Below the pieces are notes generated by a model. The model ran no database searches, was not told the DNA's origin, and saw only the letters and a program-made list of their open reading frames with translations. DNA of 64,000 bases from Chlorops oryzae (Eukaryota > Arthropoda > Insecta > Diptera > Chloropidae): positions 24,613,881-24,677,880 of the forward strand of contig CM035807.1 in the NCBI GenBank assembly GCA_020466095.1, written 5' to 3'. Shown here one piece after another: positions 49,754 to 61,300 of the stretch (positions within the stretch are counted from its first letter, which is position 1; every line of letters starts with the position of its first letter). The position numbers and the translations under genes are program-made.

Positions 49754-50629
49754 TATCGAAACCTACCTTTTGGTTTGGACGAAATTTTGAATAAAAAGAT
49801 AATGTTCAGAGTCTGTTTTCAAGCCGCCCAAAAAGTGGCGCGAGGACGGGAATACATTCGGTGTAAAACTAAAAAAAATTTTACGAGACTCTTAGCAATA
49901 CGAACTCAAAAATCGGTTTCTATGGTGTTTGCAGGTAGAACCTATCCTCGGGTCGCAGTTAGCTACACCCGTTGCCTTTGGAGTACTATTTTGAGTTTTA
50001 TATATATATATAATATATAAACATTTTTGCACTCATGTATTCAAAATAGATGAATAATCCACTGGTTGGGACAGTGCCACTTATGGTCCCAAGGCCACGC
50101 TTACAAGCAAACCATCATACATTTTCAGAAGTTACAAGTAGAAAAATATTGTTATTTTAGCCTCGTATCAATGTATACAGCCGCTGGGAGATGGCAAGCT
50201 GACACAGATTGCATAACAAATAAATTCCATAAAAATAGAAAAGAGATCATGCATATTTTACAATTAAAGGGAGATTTCATTGGAAACTTCGCTGGAGGCT
50301 TTCAATGAATGAAATGAAATGCCTGATAATTCATTTAAACCCACCAGGCCTTCATATTTATTTCTATCGAAATATTTTTAAGAACTCAATTAATATTCGA
50401 ACAATTACAAGAAGAATTTTTATAAATATTTTCCTATATATTTATCACTTGGAATTGGACATTTTTGCATATAAAAATTTATATAAGTTGGTATGCCTTT
50501 CATTCGAACTGTTCGACCTACTTTTGGAGGAATTAAAAAAAAACTTTATTTGCAAATATTTATAAAGATTTAAAGAAACAAAGAAATATTTTACTGATAA
50601 ATTTCTTCTTTCCGTGCGTTTCTTTTCAG
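49754..50629 (+). other. Non-coding DNA immediately 5' of the TM5 exon (intron)
   Basis: Because the TM5 exon begins with a splice acceptor, this sequence is intron. It contains (TA)n at 49999-50018 and no further exon that I can recognise. The intron must continue to the left past the Tc3-like element unless an unrecognised exon intervenes. Confidence 0.7.
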
Positions 50630-50788
50630 CTAAGCGAAGATATAGGCTACGTTCTATATTCAGCATTGGGATCATTCTATATACCAAGTTGTATTATGGT
50701 CTTTGTATATATACGAATTTATTTTGCTGCTAAAGCGAGAGCGAGACGTGGCATTAAAAAACATACGCGAAAAACAAACAACGAACAG
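50630..50788 (+). CDS. Octalpha2R: Alpha2-adrenergic-like octopamine receptor, TM5 exon (partial gene)
   Basis: Internal exon of a class A GPCR for a biogenic amine (octopamine, by analogy to the Drosophila alpha2-like receptor; Gi-type coupling is expected for the family, not shown here). It is 53 codons, phase 0 at both ends, bounded by a polypyrimidine-CAG acceptor at 50628-50629 and a CAG/GTGAGC donor at 50789. Residues 4-33 form the end of extracellular loop 2 and TM5. The motif YSALGSFYIP contains serines at exon residues 11 and 15, which align with Ser5.42 and Ser5.46 used by catecholamine and octopamine receptors to bind the amine ring, and Pro5.50 at residue 19. The VYIRIY stretch and the basic KARARRGIKKH segment mark the cytoplasmic end of TM5 and start of loop 3. 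The next coding exon is at 53723 and continues the frame. Identity as the alpha2-like subtype rather than a tyramine or 5-HT1 receptor rests on the similarity of TM5-TM7 to vertebrate alpha2 receptors and to the fly gene. Confidence 0.88.
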
Positions 50789-53722
50789 GTGAGCAAAATC
50801 TAATTTTCTCAAAATCTTTAAAGCAAAAAAAAAAAAAAACTGCTCTATGTCAGCTGAGAACTCAAGGTCAGTTTTGTTCAAAGAAAACAATGTCTCTTTT
50901 GATTTAGGTCTTAATAAAACGACATATGTTTTCACATGTTGTCATTTGTGTAGAGAGAACTTTTAACTTCTTCAGGGTGCTGGCTTTTCGGGATACCTTT
51001 CAAATTGGCAAAATTGAAACTAAAACAAGTCATGCGTAACGGGGCGAGGACACTTCAATGAGTTTTGCTCCACAGGCACACATACTGCTTGTGTGAGTTT
51101 TGAAGAATGTGCCCAGAAAGCTTAAGTTCGAACGGTCGCATCCTTTAAAATTATGAAAAAATAATGAAAAATGTCTTCTTCAGAGAACCAGAAGTCATTC
51201 AAAGCTGCGCAAAAACCAAATAATTCTTTCATGCAGAAAGGGACTATTTTTTTAATTTTTATATATTTTTTTTATTTAATTTTTTTTTTTTTGGTTCGTT
51301 TTATTTTGCCTTAATATTCAGTTACAATTCCGCCTTGCGATTGCCAGATATTAAAATCACAAAGCTTATTAATTTCTTATGCGAAATCGATTTTCGCTGC
51401 TCCCTAAATTGGCTCTGAGATCTACAGCATACAGCAGCATATTGTGTTCGGAATTTAAATGTATCGCATAAAGTACAAGAGCTCGCTGGCATTCCATGCG
51501 CCTGTACCTACAAGTTCGCCAAATCCCCAGGGGCTGATTTTGATTACATTGAGCGCATCCGAAGCAAAGCTACTTAGCATTCTTGGGCGAGGAATAATGA
51601 ATTTGGGTATGCCATTGCGTTTATGCAAGCTCAATAAATATAAAAAGACGGACACATTGCAATTAGATTTCAATTACATTCAACTTAGTGAATTTGCCGA
51701 ACAATTGCCGTTCGCTCAGCGACTAAGCGACTGTGAAATAACAAGGGAAAAAGAATTGATCGCTGAGTTTCGTTCATTTTCAGTCCGACGCTGTGATGTC
51801 TACACAAAAAGAAAAAGAAAAAAAAATAAAACACAAAATATGTTACTTAAGTAAAACTAAGTTGTGCAAAACACTTATGAAAAGAATCAATAAAGGTCGG
51901 AGATACCTTAGAAAAGAAAATACTCATGTTTGCATGGTTGTGTTTGTATGCAACGCAGCACTATTTTAGATTTTATCAGGACTCGGGTCTATTCATGCAA
52001 ATTACATTGCAAATTGTTGCATTGTTTGGCTGCAACTTCCATTTCCGCTTCCATTTTGTCTTCGTTCCCTGTACATTGAATCTGGAAATATGCTTTGTTG
52101 TTTATACAACAATGGAGCTGCAATCAGAGTTGCAAATATCAAGAAACGTTGTTGTTTCCGAGTGCTGCCACCCATGCCATTTGGACAATTTTAGAGCATC
52201 AAGCGAATGTTTGAATATTCTTCTTCTTATTGATTGAGACAATTTTTGAGGTATCACATTCGTCAATATTTGAAATTTGATTTCGATCGTAGGGCTATTT
52301 TTGTCCATGAATAAAATTGTTTTGGAAACAAATTTTCTGGGTGTATTTTTTCTAAAGCCGAGCCTCAATCACACCAGATGACAGCATATTTTCTCAGGAG
52401 ATCTGTATGCGTTATCTTTTTTCTCTCCTGAAAGAGCACAAAGGGAGAAATTTTATTTTTAATTGTATCTCTTGAGTAAAAATATTCGAATTCAAATTTA
52501 ACTATCAATCGTCTTTTTTTTATATTTTTCTATCTTTGTTGGTTTTTGAGATATGAAATGAAGGGAAGAGATTTGAAAAAGGGCTTACTGAGAAGGATAT
52601 TTCAAGGAACCTATAAATAGAATGCTTGAGATAGTACCCATCCTTAAATCAATAAAACTTGTAAAGCCCTTTCAGGGGGCCGCAGTCGGCTATAATCCTT
52701 AAGCCTTAAAGTATGCAACGTATTTTTATGATGGACTTAATTTTTTAGTTTTCAGAGCATTGAGATCTCCTGAGGAATTCAAAAATAGTTATATGTACGT
52801 TAGTGAAGTCATATATAGTTTTAGTTATTATTATTCAAAAAATTTATGGCTAATGAAGGTTGGATTGTAATTTATAAAAAACCCCTCAGGATATTTCGAA
52901 TTTGTTTGCTCATAATTTGGTCAGCTTCGATAGCATGCTCGACAAGATTCGATTTGATTCGATAATGGCTTCGGGGTTAAATGGAATTTTTGCCCATAGT
53001 ATTTACAAACTAAAATCTTCTTGTATTCAGCTTTAACTTTATCGAACCCCGGGTTAAGCCGAGACACTGAAAACGCAAAAAGAATAAGAGTTTACTTTTA
53101 ATATATAGGGAAACCTTTATTTGCATTCATAGGATCTTCAAACAGATAGAGCAGAGGCCCAAAGTCCGTAGATGTGTGGAAAAATTCCGCAATAATATGC
53201 ACCAAACGGGACTAGGGCTCACGTCCATCTTTAATCTAAGGGAAGTCCGTTTTTGGCGTAACACCATAATAATATTTAAATAAAAATTTTAAAATTCTTT
53301 CCCCTATTTAACCAAAGCTAAGACTCTCAACCTGTTGCTTGAAGAATCCTTAAAATCAACTCAATCTGTTTCCAGAAGATGAACTCAGTAAGACCTTTTA
53401 TGTCTTGGGTACCCTAAAAAGTCAATAATAAAATTCCAAATAGTTAATTTAATTCTCCTCTCTCCGACCCCTTTCTAAACATCACTGACTGTGCCGGCTT
53501 CATCGAAAACCGAGAATTTTTGAATAAAGCTTCTCTCAAGCAGCAATCTCTTTGCTCAAGAGCAATGCAAAGTTGGCCTTGCGTTCTGATTGGCAACATG
53601 CCTGAATGCATTCGAATGAACGGGCATTCTAATTGAGTGTCGCCCATTTTATTTTTTCAGCCGGCATTTTTATATAAATTCCAATTTCAGCACGCAAATA
53701 ACTTTCATTTTGCGTTTTTCAG
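50789..53722 (+). other. Intron between the TM5 exon and the terminal exon of the receptor gene
   Basis: About 2.9 kb, GT...AG, phase 0. AT-rich with a poly-A tract near 50823 and T-rich stretches at 51245-51300. Open frames inside (for example 51459-51854 and 51926-52237) lack splice logic, recognisable domains or coding bias, so I treat them as chance. No TE was recognised inside. Confidence 0.8.
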
Positions 53723-54964
53723 GTCACTAGCTTTACAACGGCTAGTAAAAAGGGCACAATACCGATGCCATCGTCCAGCGCCGGTGCACTTCAAATGCAT
53801 CAGCAGCGTCAGATTGCGACAATAGAGACGCCGCCGAACAGTGCAACGTTGCCAATGCAAATTCCAACGGTCACTTGTGATTTGGCATCTGACATATCCA
53901 CTTCAGAGGCTGCCGAAATGGAGCAGCATCCCTTGCATGCCTATCCAAATGGAAATTCGAATTCAACAGCAGCCAATAATAACAAGGCCGAAGTGCTGGG
54001 GACACTCTCGCCAACAGCAGCAGCAGCAGCAGCAGCCACACTCGGCTCACCGAATTGCACAAAAGAGACACTTAAAGTAAGTACAATAGCAACAAGTCAT
54101 GGTGCCATCAATGTTCCAGTGCCACCATCGATGGCAGCAGCGTCAGCAGCTGATATATGCGTTAATAACGCAATAGCAATCGACTCTACTGATAATTTAA
54201 GCAATAATGCCAGCGGTTGCGCCACCAACTCAACTACAGCCATGCCGACGACGATGGCGATGACGCAAACGACAACTACAACGACCACAGCGATCGTAAC
54301 CGCTGCTGCATTGGCCAATAATAATACAACAACAAAGGCAGCGGTGAATGTATCACCGAACGAGTTGCGTGTCTCACCGATTGCAGCACGTTGTCGTGCA
54401 CTCTCCGTTGGCATCGATACGGATATGGTAAGTGAATTCGATCCATCGAGCTCGGACTCTGGTGTTGTGAGTCGTTGTGCGGTCGTCAAACCGTTAAAAT
54501 TTCGCATCTGCCAACCGATCTTCGGTCGGAAGACGACCGATCAACGTCGCAAGGACGCTAAGAAGGCCGTTATCGCAGCTTCAGCTTCGAATAATGCCGG
54601 TTGCAAGTCACCGATCTCACCAAAGCCCGCCGATGTTATTAAAGCCACAGAGCTTGATCCCGCCATTCCGAAAATTCAAAAACCGCGCGATCCCGAAAAG
54701 GAGAAACGTCGCATCGCACGTAAGAAGGAGAAGAGGGCTACCCTAATATTGGGCCTGATAATGGGCAGTTTCATCGCATGCTGGCTGCCGTTCTTCTTTC
54801 TGTATATTCTGTTGCCCGCCTGCGGCGACCATTGCCACATACCCGATTCGGCGTTCGCGATCGCCTTCTGGCTGGGCTACATGAACTCCGCATTGAATCC
54901 GGCCATTTATACCATCTTCAATAAGGACTTCCGGCGCGCATTCCGTCGCATACTATTCAAGTGA
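53723..54964 (+). CDS. Octalpha2R: Alpha2-adrenergic-like octopamine receptor, terminal exon (long loop 3, TM6, TM7, stop)
   Basis: Terminal coding exon, 413 codons plus TGA, following a TTTTTCAG acceptor at 53721-53722 in the same phase 0 as the TM5 exon; it reads on from NNEQ into VTSFTTASKKG. Residues 1-338 are a very long, low-complexity third intracellular loop rich in Ala, Thr, Asn and Ser, including seven alanines encoded mainly by GCA repeats near residues 98-104 and a Thr run near residue 170. Loop 3 ends in a strongly basic juxtamembrane segment (EKEKRRIARKKEKR). TM6 spans about 339-365 with CWLP at 353-356 (the toggle Trp) and FFF for ligand contact. TM7 spans about 376-399 with NPAIY at 392-396, the NPxxY motif. 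The C-terminal tail is short and ends FRRAFRRILFK, typical of alpha2-type receptors. The first Met of this reading frame (53765) is internal, not a start. Loops of this length are expected to host kinase and G-protein regulatory sites; none is asserted individually. Confidence 0.92.
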   Translation, partial: VTSFTTASKKGTIPMPSSSAGALQMHQQRQIATIETPPNSATLPMQIPTVTCDLASDISTSEAAEMEQHPLHAYPNGNSNSTAANNNKAEVLGTLSPTAAAAAAATLGSPNCTKETLKVSTIATSHGAINVPVPPSMAAASAADICVNNAIAIDSTDNLSNNASGCATNSTTAMPTTMAMTQTTTTTTTAIVTAAALANNNTTTKAAVNVSPNELRVSPIAARCRALSVGIDTDMVSEFDPSSSDSGVVSRCAVVKPLKFRICQPIFGRKTTDQRRKDAKKAVIAASASNNAGCKSPISPKPADVIKATELDPAIPKIQKPRDPEKEKRRIARKKEKRATLILGLIMGSFIACWLPFFFLYILLPACGDHCHIPDSAFAIAFWLGYMNSALNPAIYTIFNKDFRRAFRRILFK

Positions 54965-55140
54965 TGTTTGGCCTATGTGTGCTGTTATCGGTGCGTTCAT
55001 GCAAGCATTGAGAAGGCAACCGAACGTGCCATGGGCAGCACACCCATGGGCTATGGTATGTATCATTATCGGCGATAGGTTTGGTTGTTTGCCTACGTGC
55101 TGTAGGAAAATTGAGCGGACTATAAATAGTAATAAAAGCA
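54965..55140 (+). other. Start of receptor 3' UTR with candidate polyadenylation signal
   Basis: Sequence after the TGA stop. An AATAAA hexamer occurs at 55131-55136, 167 bases past the stop, the first good poly(A) signal; another AATAAA occurs near 57057. Which is used cannot be told from sequence. A donor-like ATG/GTATGT at about 55055-55062 could indicate a 3' UTR intron but has no supporting acceptor that stands out. Confidence 0.45.
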
Positions 55141-56449
55141 TGCGTGTATGCTTGCCATTGACTAAGTGTGGAATTTCTATTAATTTTTCGAAAATTTTTC
55201 GCAGAACAAAATTAGTGACACATGGGCGTGTTTGTGTTTATTTTTTTATTTTTTATTATTGTTCTTTTTTCTTTTATTTAAAACTAATTAAAGAGTTTAC
55301 AAATTGTTTTCTTGTTATGAAAAAAACATGAAAAACCACTATTGAGAGCTCATTTTAAAAGCATTAAACGGCTGTGAATTCAATTAAATGATTTTCTTTT
55401 GTGATCTTAGTTAATTTATTCTTTTAAGTCTACGCTATGTGTCGCAAAAACAAAAATTAGAACTATTAAGCTTGCATCGATCATAAAATTAAATTGATTA
55501 AGTTCGATTCAAAACAAGACAGGTTACTGCAAAATTAAAAATCAACAATTGTCACAGGATTTAAGGATCCTTATGTCTCTAATATCATTTTATTTTAACA
55601 ATTCAATCAATTGTTTCAAATATGAAAACATAATAGAAATAAGCCATCTTTGAATTGGCTTCTATTAAAAGCATGAACCTTCACTGTTTTCCAGGATGAT
55701 CACATTTATGTCCGGACTATTCATTAAATTTTATCAAATGTGCAAAATGCACATTCTTGGTCTAACAGAATGTGGCTAAGATGATGTAAAGATGCCATAA
55801 TGAATGAACTCGTAGCTGGGTTCGAAAATCGTATCGACATCAAGCTTTAACGTTCCACTTTCGCAATTAGAATAAATAATATTTTTTTTTCAATTGCTCA
55901 AAAAATTGACAATTTGCGTCATTCATTGGACACCTAAAGCCACGAAGAATTCAAACTCAAATTTAAAATGAATTATTTCAAGGGTCGAATAAGAAGTACT
56001 GAACAACAAAAGATCTTTTGAACAGCCCATGTTCCTTCGTAATATGTTTGACACTACTTATGATCTTCTTAGTTACACATACTCAAATGAGTACCCAATA
56101 TCTTTGCGATGACTCAATATCATTGCAGCCACTATCAGTACGATCTTAAGCCATAGTCGCAAGCAATTATCACTCATTTTGCAAATAGTGCTATGAAGAT
56201 CGTTAACAAGTCTGAAACTGGCATACTACATTCATTTAAGAATACATACAACATATCAAGCATTGCATATGATAATTTCAAACGATCGAAATTTCTTAGA
56301 AAATGTCACTTACTAATGATTCATTAGTCTTATTCATAATCTTCATATATTGCATTTAATTACATATCAAATCATTGTCATAATCGAATTTGTTAATAGA
56401 ATTTTCAAATTTTATGAATTGTTATCAAAATTAATAAAATTTTCATCAT

Positions 56450-56935
56450 CCTAAAATATTTTAAATTATTCTATTATTCCTTTTTTAATTATTTTTTTCA
56501 TATTTTTCTCTTACATTTTTTTCTTGCAACTTTATTTTAAATTCCTCGTTTTCAACTTTATGTTTAAAAACTTTATTTCGATATTGTTATTGAAATTACT
56601 ATTTGAATTAAAAAAAAATATTTCTCCTTTCAATTTTTCCTTTTTTTTTTAATTCTTTTATATACAGGTATTTATATATTTTTTTTTTAATTTGTTTTTT
56701 AATTTTTTTCTTGAATGTTTTTTTACGAGTATTCCTTTTTCGAACTATTCTTTTTATTCGTTTTGTTTTTTTTTTTTTTTTAATTTAGTTTTGATTTTTT
56801 TTCTTCAAATTTTTCCTTTTTTTAATTTTTGTTGAATTTTTTTTGAAAATTGGTTTTTATTGTTTTTTATTTATTTTTATTTATACTTATACATATATAT
56901 ATAGTTTTTTTTGTTGGAATTTTTATTTTTCTAGC
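56450..56935. repeat. T-rich low-complexity tract
   Basis: About 480 bases dominated by T on the plus strand with A as the main interruption, ending in an acceptor-like TTTTTCTAG at 56926-56934. No coding continuity to the receptor gene could be shown. Confidence 0.8.
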
Positions 56936-58261
56936 TTCGTGCTAAAAGTTCAGTGACCTATTGCTACTTGATTTGTATGCAATCAAAATCAAGAAATTCC
57001 TGCAATAAGTCTTGCTCTGACATGCAAAGCCTCAATAACACGCTTCGAAATTCTTCAATAAAATGCAATACTCTCTTCGATTTACATTATATTTCGAGTG
57101 CTGCAGTTCAATCACCCCCACAAAATCTGGTCGATCAAAAAAAGCAACCGTTTCGGCAGAAATGTGGCTCATAGCAATTTTACCTTCTTAACTTCTTTCA
57201 TGCACACACATTGGGCCACCTCTCCTCCTCCAATTAAACAAACATTAATCTTGCAAATCGATTTGTCATTCACAAAACAATTTACCGTACACGGAATGTC
57301 GTGCGGGGCACGAAATGTACAAGGGTACAATGTACCTTGTACGTCTGCAGTCGTATGTTTGAGAAATGTTTTCGAATTTCGATTTTGCGGAGAACTGACT
57401 GTGCTTATTGACACCTAAAACGGTTGGAATGCTCCGGAGCTTAACAAAGTAAATTGATACTTTCCAACACATCATCCAATGGCATTTGCACTGTTTCCCT
57501 TGGCTTTTTATGTTTCATTTATTTATTTTTTTTTTTTCTTATGATTTTTGTTTTTTCCATTTCTTCTTAACGAACACAAAATCGTACAAACAGTTGTGGT
57601 AACATGCCACATTTCAACTTTCCCAGCTCGACGCATCGTTGGGAAAATGCATGTGCTGCAGGAAAATGTTTTAGAAATTGCTTTTTATGCTCAGTGGATA
57701 TTCGAAAAGTAGTTGAATGCAACAAAAAAAGTTCGTATTTGCATAAGTGCTACGGTTGAGCAGTATCTATTGAACCTTTATTGGAATGGCAACTTTCAAA
57801 TTGGGAATCCTATTTATTTTATTCAAAATATTCAAATATTTACATGGAAATGGATGGTAGCTCTATTGAAGGCGAGTCCTAGGAGAGAATGAAGATATAG
57901 TTAAGCTTTATCCTTCAAAGAACATTGAATCCATGGCTCTTTTAAGAAGAGCATCTTCATTATGCTGCCGCATCCAATTACTTTGAATTTCATCGAATAA
58001 AGGCTTTCACCAACGAGTAATATGCCATTGTTGTGAAAAGGCATATTTGCCTAGGTCTTTTAAGAAACAACTGCACCATCATTAGTCTCTCCATTAAGCT
58101 ATTCAAATTTTCTTCCACTCAATTGATTTTTATTGTTTTAAAATATTCATTTCAAACATGTTTAAAGACATAACAAGGCATAAAACTATTATCATTACAA
58201 TTCAATTATGAAAACGATAAAAGCTTTCGAAAATTATTCACAAATAGCCTACTCAAATTAA

Positions 58262-58325
58262 TGACATCATCACCGTCATCATAATTTTCATCATCACAAT
58301 TATCATCATCATTATCATCATTGTC
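58262..58325. repeat. Short imperfect (ATC)n stretch
   Basis: ATCATCACCGTCATCAT... to TTATCATCATTGTC; same motif family as the large array at 1960-2725. Confidence 0.85.
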
Positions 58326-61300
58326 AGAGCTGACGCTTATGCTTCATGAGCTCGATCGACATTTGTGAGATGGAATTTAATTGAATTTTTCAAAAGGAAT
58401 CATAACAAGACTCCTCTGCCATTAAATTCACTGTCCAGCTGACTGACAAGCCAACTATAAAATTAATGCATAAATACAAGCTTGCGACGTAGCAATGAAG
58501 GATATTATGAGATTATTTTAAAACGTTAGACGACAATGTCTCAGATTTATGTCACCAAAAGGAAAATTGAACTGTTGGACACAGATAGGAGACGTTATCC
58601 TGCATTAATTCCCAATCATATACACATGCATGTGGCAAGTACGCCTCTCTGTTGAATGAACAAGCAGCAAAATCACACTCAATTGAAAATGCGCATAGTT
58701 ATCATTCTACCACACGAACGAATCACTTGATGATGTGCTGCAATCCTTGAACACATTTCACTGACTTGCTTAGTTTTCCGTTCGCGCATTGCTTGCTCAA
58801 TATGATTATTTGTCCAAGGGCAGTTAAATCAGCTTCCGCAGAAGATTTTCAAAGACACACGCACAAAAAGAACCCTGTAGTAATTCCAACTTCTCCCCGA
58901 CTAGTCATAAAAACACCTGGACTACTCGATTTTAATTTGCCTACTTGCTGTCTTTTTTAATATTGAGCTGTAATTGAAAAATACCCACTTTCACATTGAA
59001 CTACTCCACGAGTAAACTTACTTTGGTCAATTAGTGGTCAATTGTCCCATACGGACCAGTTGGTCCTAGTTCTTAGCTACACTTCATTTAGACCGCTTTT
59101 TGCTACTCAAGGACTACTCAATTCTCATACATAAAATATTGTTCATTTTAACTAGTCATATTTCCACTAACCTCAGAGTACTCTTGTTTGGTACATTGAC
59201 CTCTTCATTACTGCAGGGAAAATATCAAGGACGGCCATTGCTATTCCTTATCTGAAAAATCTATCAATATTATACAAGTCCACTAATTATTCATGAACAT
59301 AAAATAAAGTTTCTGACGCAATACTAAAGCTTTCATATCCTTTAAGCTTTCATGTCATTTACTGCCTACTATCACACTTTTCTGTGTCATAATAAATGAG
59401 GAACTAAAGGGGGAGAGCGAGACAGAAATCTCATATTAATTCCCTTTTAAAGGAGGTGTCCAAATAGCTTATTAGTCCTCCGAAGGTGTTTATGTGCATA
59501 ATTTATTTTAAATTCAAACCCAAGTGATGCATAGTTTCATTTTTGCCTCCGTTAATCCCATTGTGATCTACACACAATCATTGCTTTTTCGTTTTGCATT
59601 TCGAAAGATGTAATTGGCTTGAAGCCAATTCGAAAACTGATTGTCTTTTGTTTACTTGCAAGCGAAACTGTGTTAGCTATAGTAACTTTTCCTAGGGGAA
59701 AATGATTTAAGATGCTTATTTAATCATCACTCTCAACTGGCTCGCAACTATTTGGCAAGTCCAACGATATAGTTGAAATTGCCTCGCAAAGCAATTGGCA
59801 TTCGGTATGTCCCACTGTTCCGATACAAAATATTCGTCCATTTGCATTGTTGGAACACTGAAGATGGTCATGATGACGATGATTATGATGCTAATGACTT
59901 TACCATATCACCATAGAAACATAAAGGTCATGAAAATGTATTTTTATCCTTTTTAATAATGCAAATATGCATGTAAACAGATTTACACACATATGTCACG
60001 TAAAAGGTCAAAGTACTCAGCATAGATACTTATACATATACGTTTGCTTTTATTTCGTATAGTGTCCTTTAAAAAAAAATTTGAAGAGCCAAATGAACCC
60101 AAATGAACTGAACTGAACTGAACTTCCTATCGCAAAAGCCTAAGGTCAATTTTATTTTTTAGAATAAATTTTTTCGATGGCCCCAAGAGCTCTCGCATTG
60201 CAAAGAAAATAGTAATATCGATTGAAAAGCGGAATAAATAGCAATCTGAAGACCCTTCAATCCATAAGAGGCTTCTCAAAAGTATATCATTGAATTTAAT
60301 TAGTCCATCAACTGATGGTTTCAGTGTATTTGAGAGCATTTCACGTTGCATGTTTATGACTGTCTAGGATTTTTTTAAATTTTAAATTAAATAAATAAAA
60401 ATATTATTTTTAAAATAAGAATGGAAAAGGCCATACAAAATGAAGCGTTTGAGATTAGTAGTTTCATTTTGATATACTCATGAATATTTGTACACACACA
60501 ACTGTGCATCAAAATATTCAATGATTTCAATAATCATGGTTAAATAAACTGACCGGATTCAAAATGTTTATTCGAGAAGGGGAGTTTCTTTCTATTTCTC
60601 GTCCTTGAAGTGCCTACAAATAATCTTGGACTGTGATTTTCTATGTCATAATGTGAAATCTGATTAAATATTCAATAGTCCTTAGTTCAAATAACATTAG
60701 ACTACAGCGTGTTCGCTGTTTTAAGAGCTCCTATGCTCTTCTCTGAAATACAAGAGCTCTGGTCTGTTGAACCCTTTCAGTTTTTTAGGCAATTGAAATG
60801 ACGAAATAGAAAACACAAAAAGAGTCCACGTGTTGTCTTGTTTGGTCTTGCAAGCTAGTCTCTTTTTAGAAACTTAGCAGGAATGTCAGTGTGGACCGAA
60901 CCCTAATCGATATTAAAATCATTCCATTATTGCTTTTTTTTATGGTTTAAAATCTTAGCGCAGCTTGGCGCCATCACTATTTCTTTCTTTGCTACATGTT
61001 TCGAAAGTCATGGTTACATCTATCGATTTTGAACTCATATACTGATTGAGTCGTACATGGTTCATCCAGATTAACACTCAATGGTGAGAAATTAAGTGAC
61101 TTTGTAATAGCTTGACTTTCAGTCAGGAAATTGCCTCCGATTCGAGATACTTTATTCTACTCCTGACGGAACTAATTGCCTTGCATAGCTTAAAAATGTC
61201 CGTCTTGGTACAAAGGTGTTCGGAACTACTAAATAAAGATCCTATCAACTAGAAGATTTTTTGTGCCATTGTCAGGCCGTTTGGACATAATTCAAATTAA

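Noticed and set aside
54097..54507. 136-residue antisense frame in the receptor exon
   Set aside because: Shadow of the repeat-rich receptor coding sequence on the other strand.
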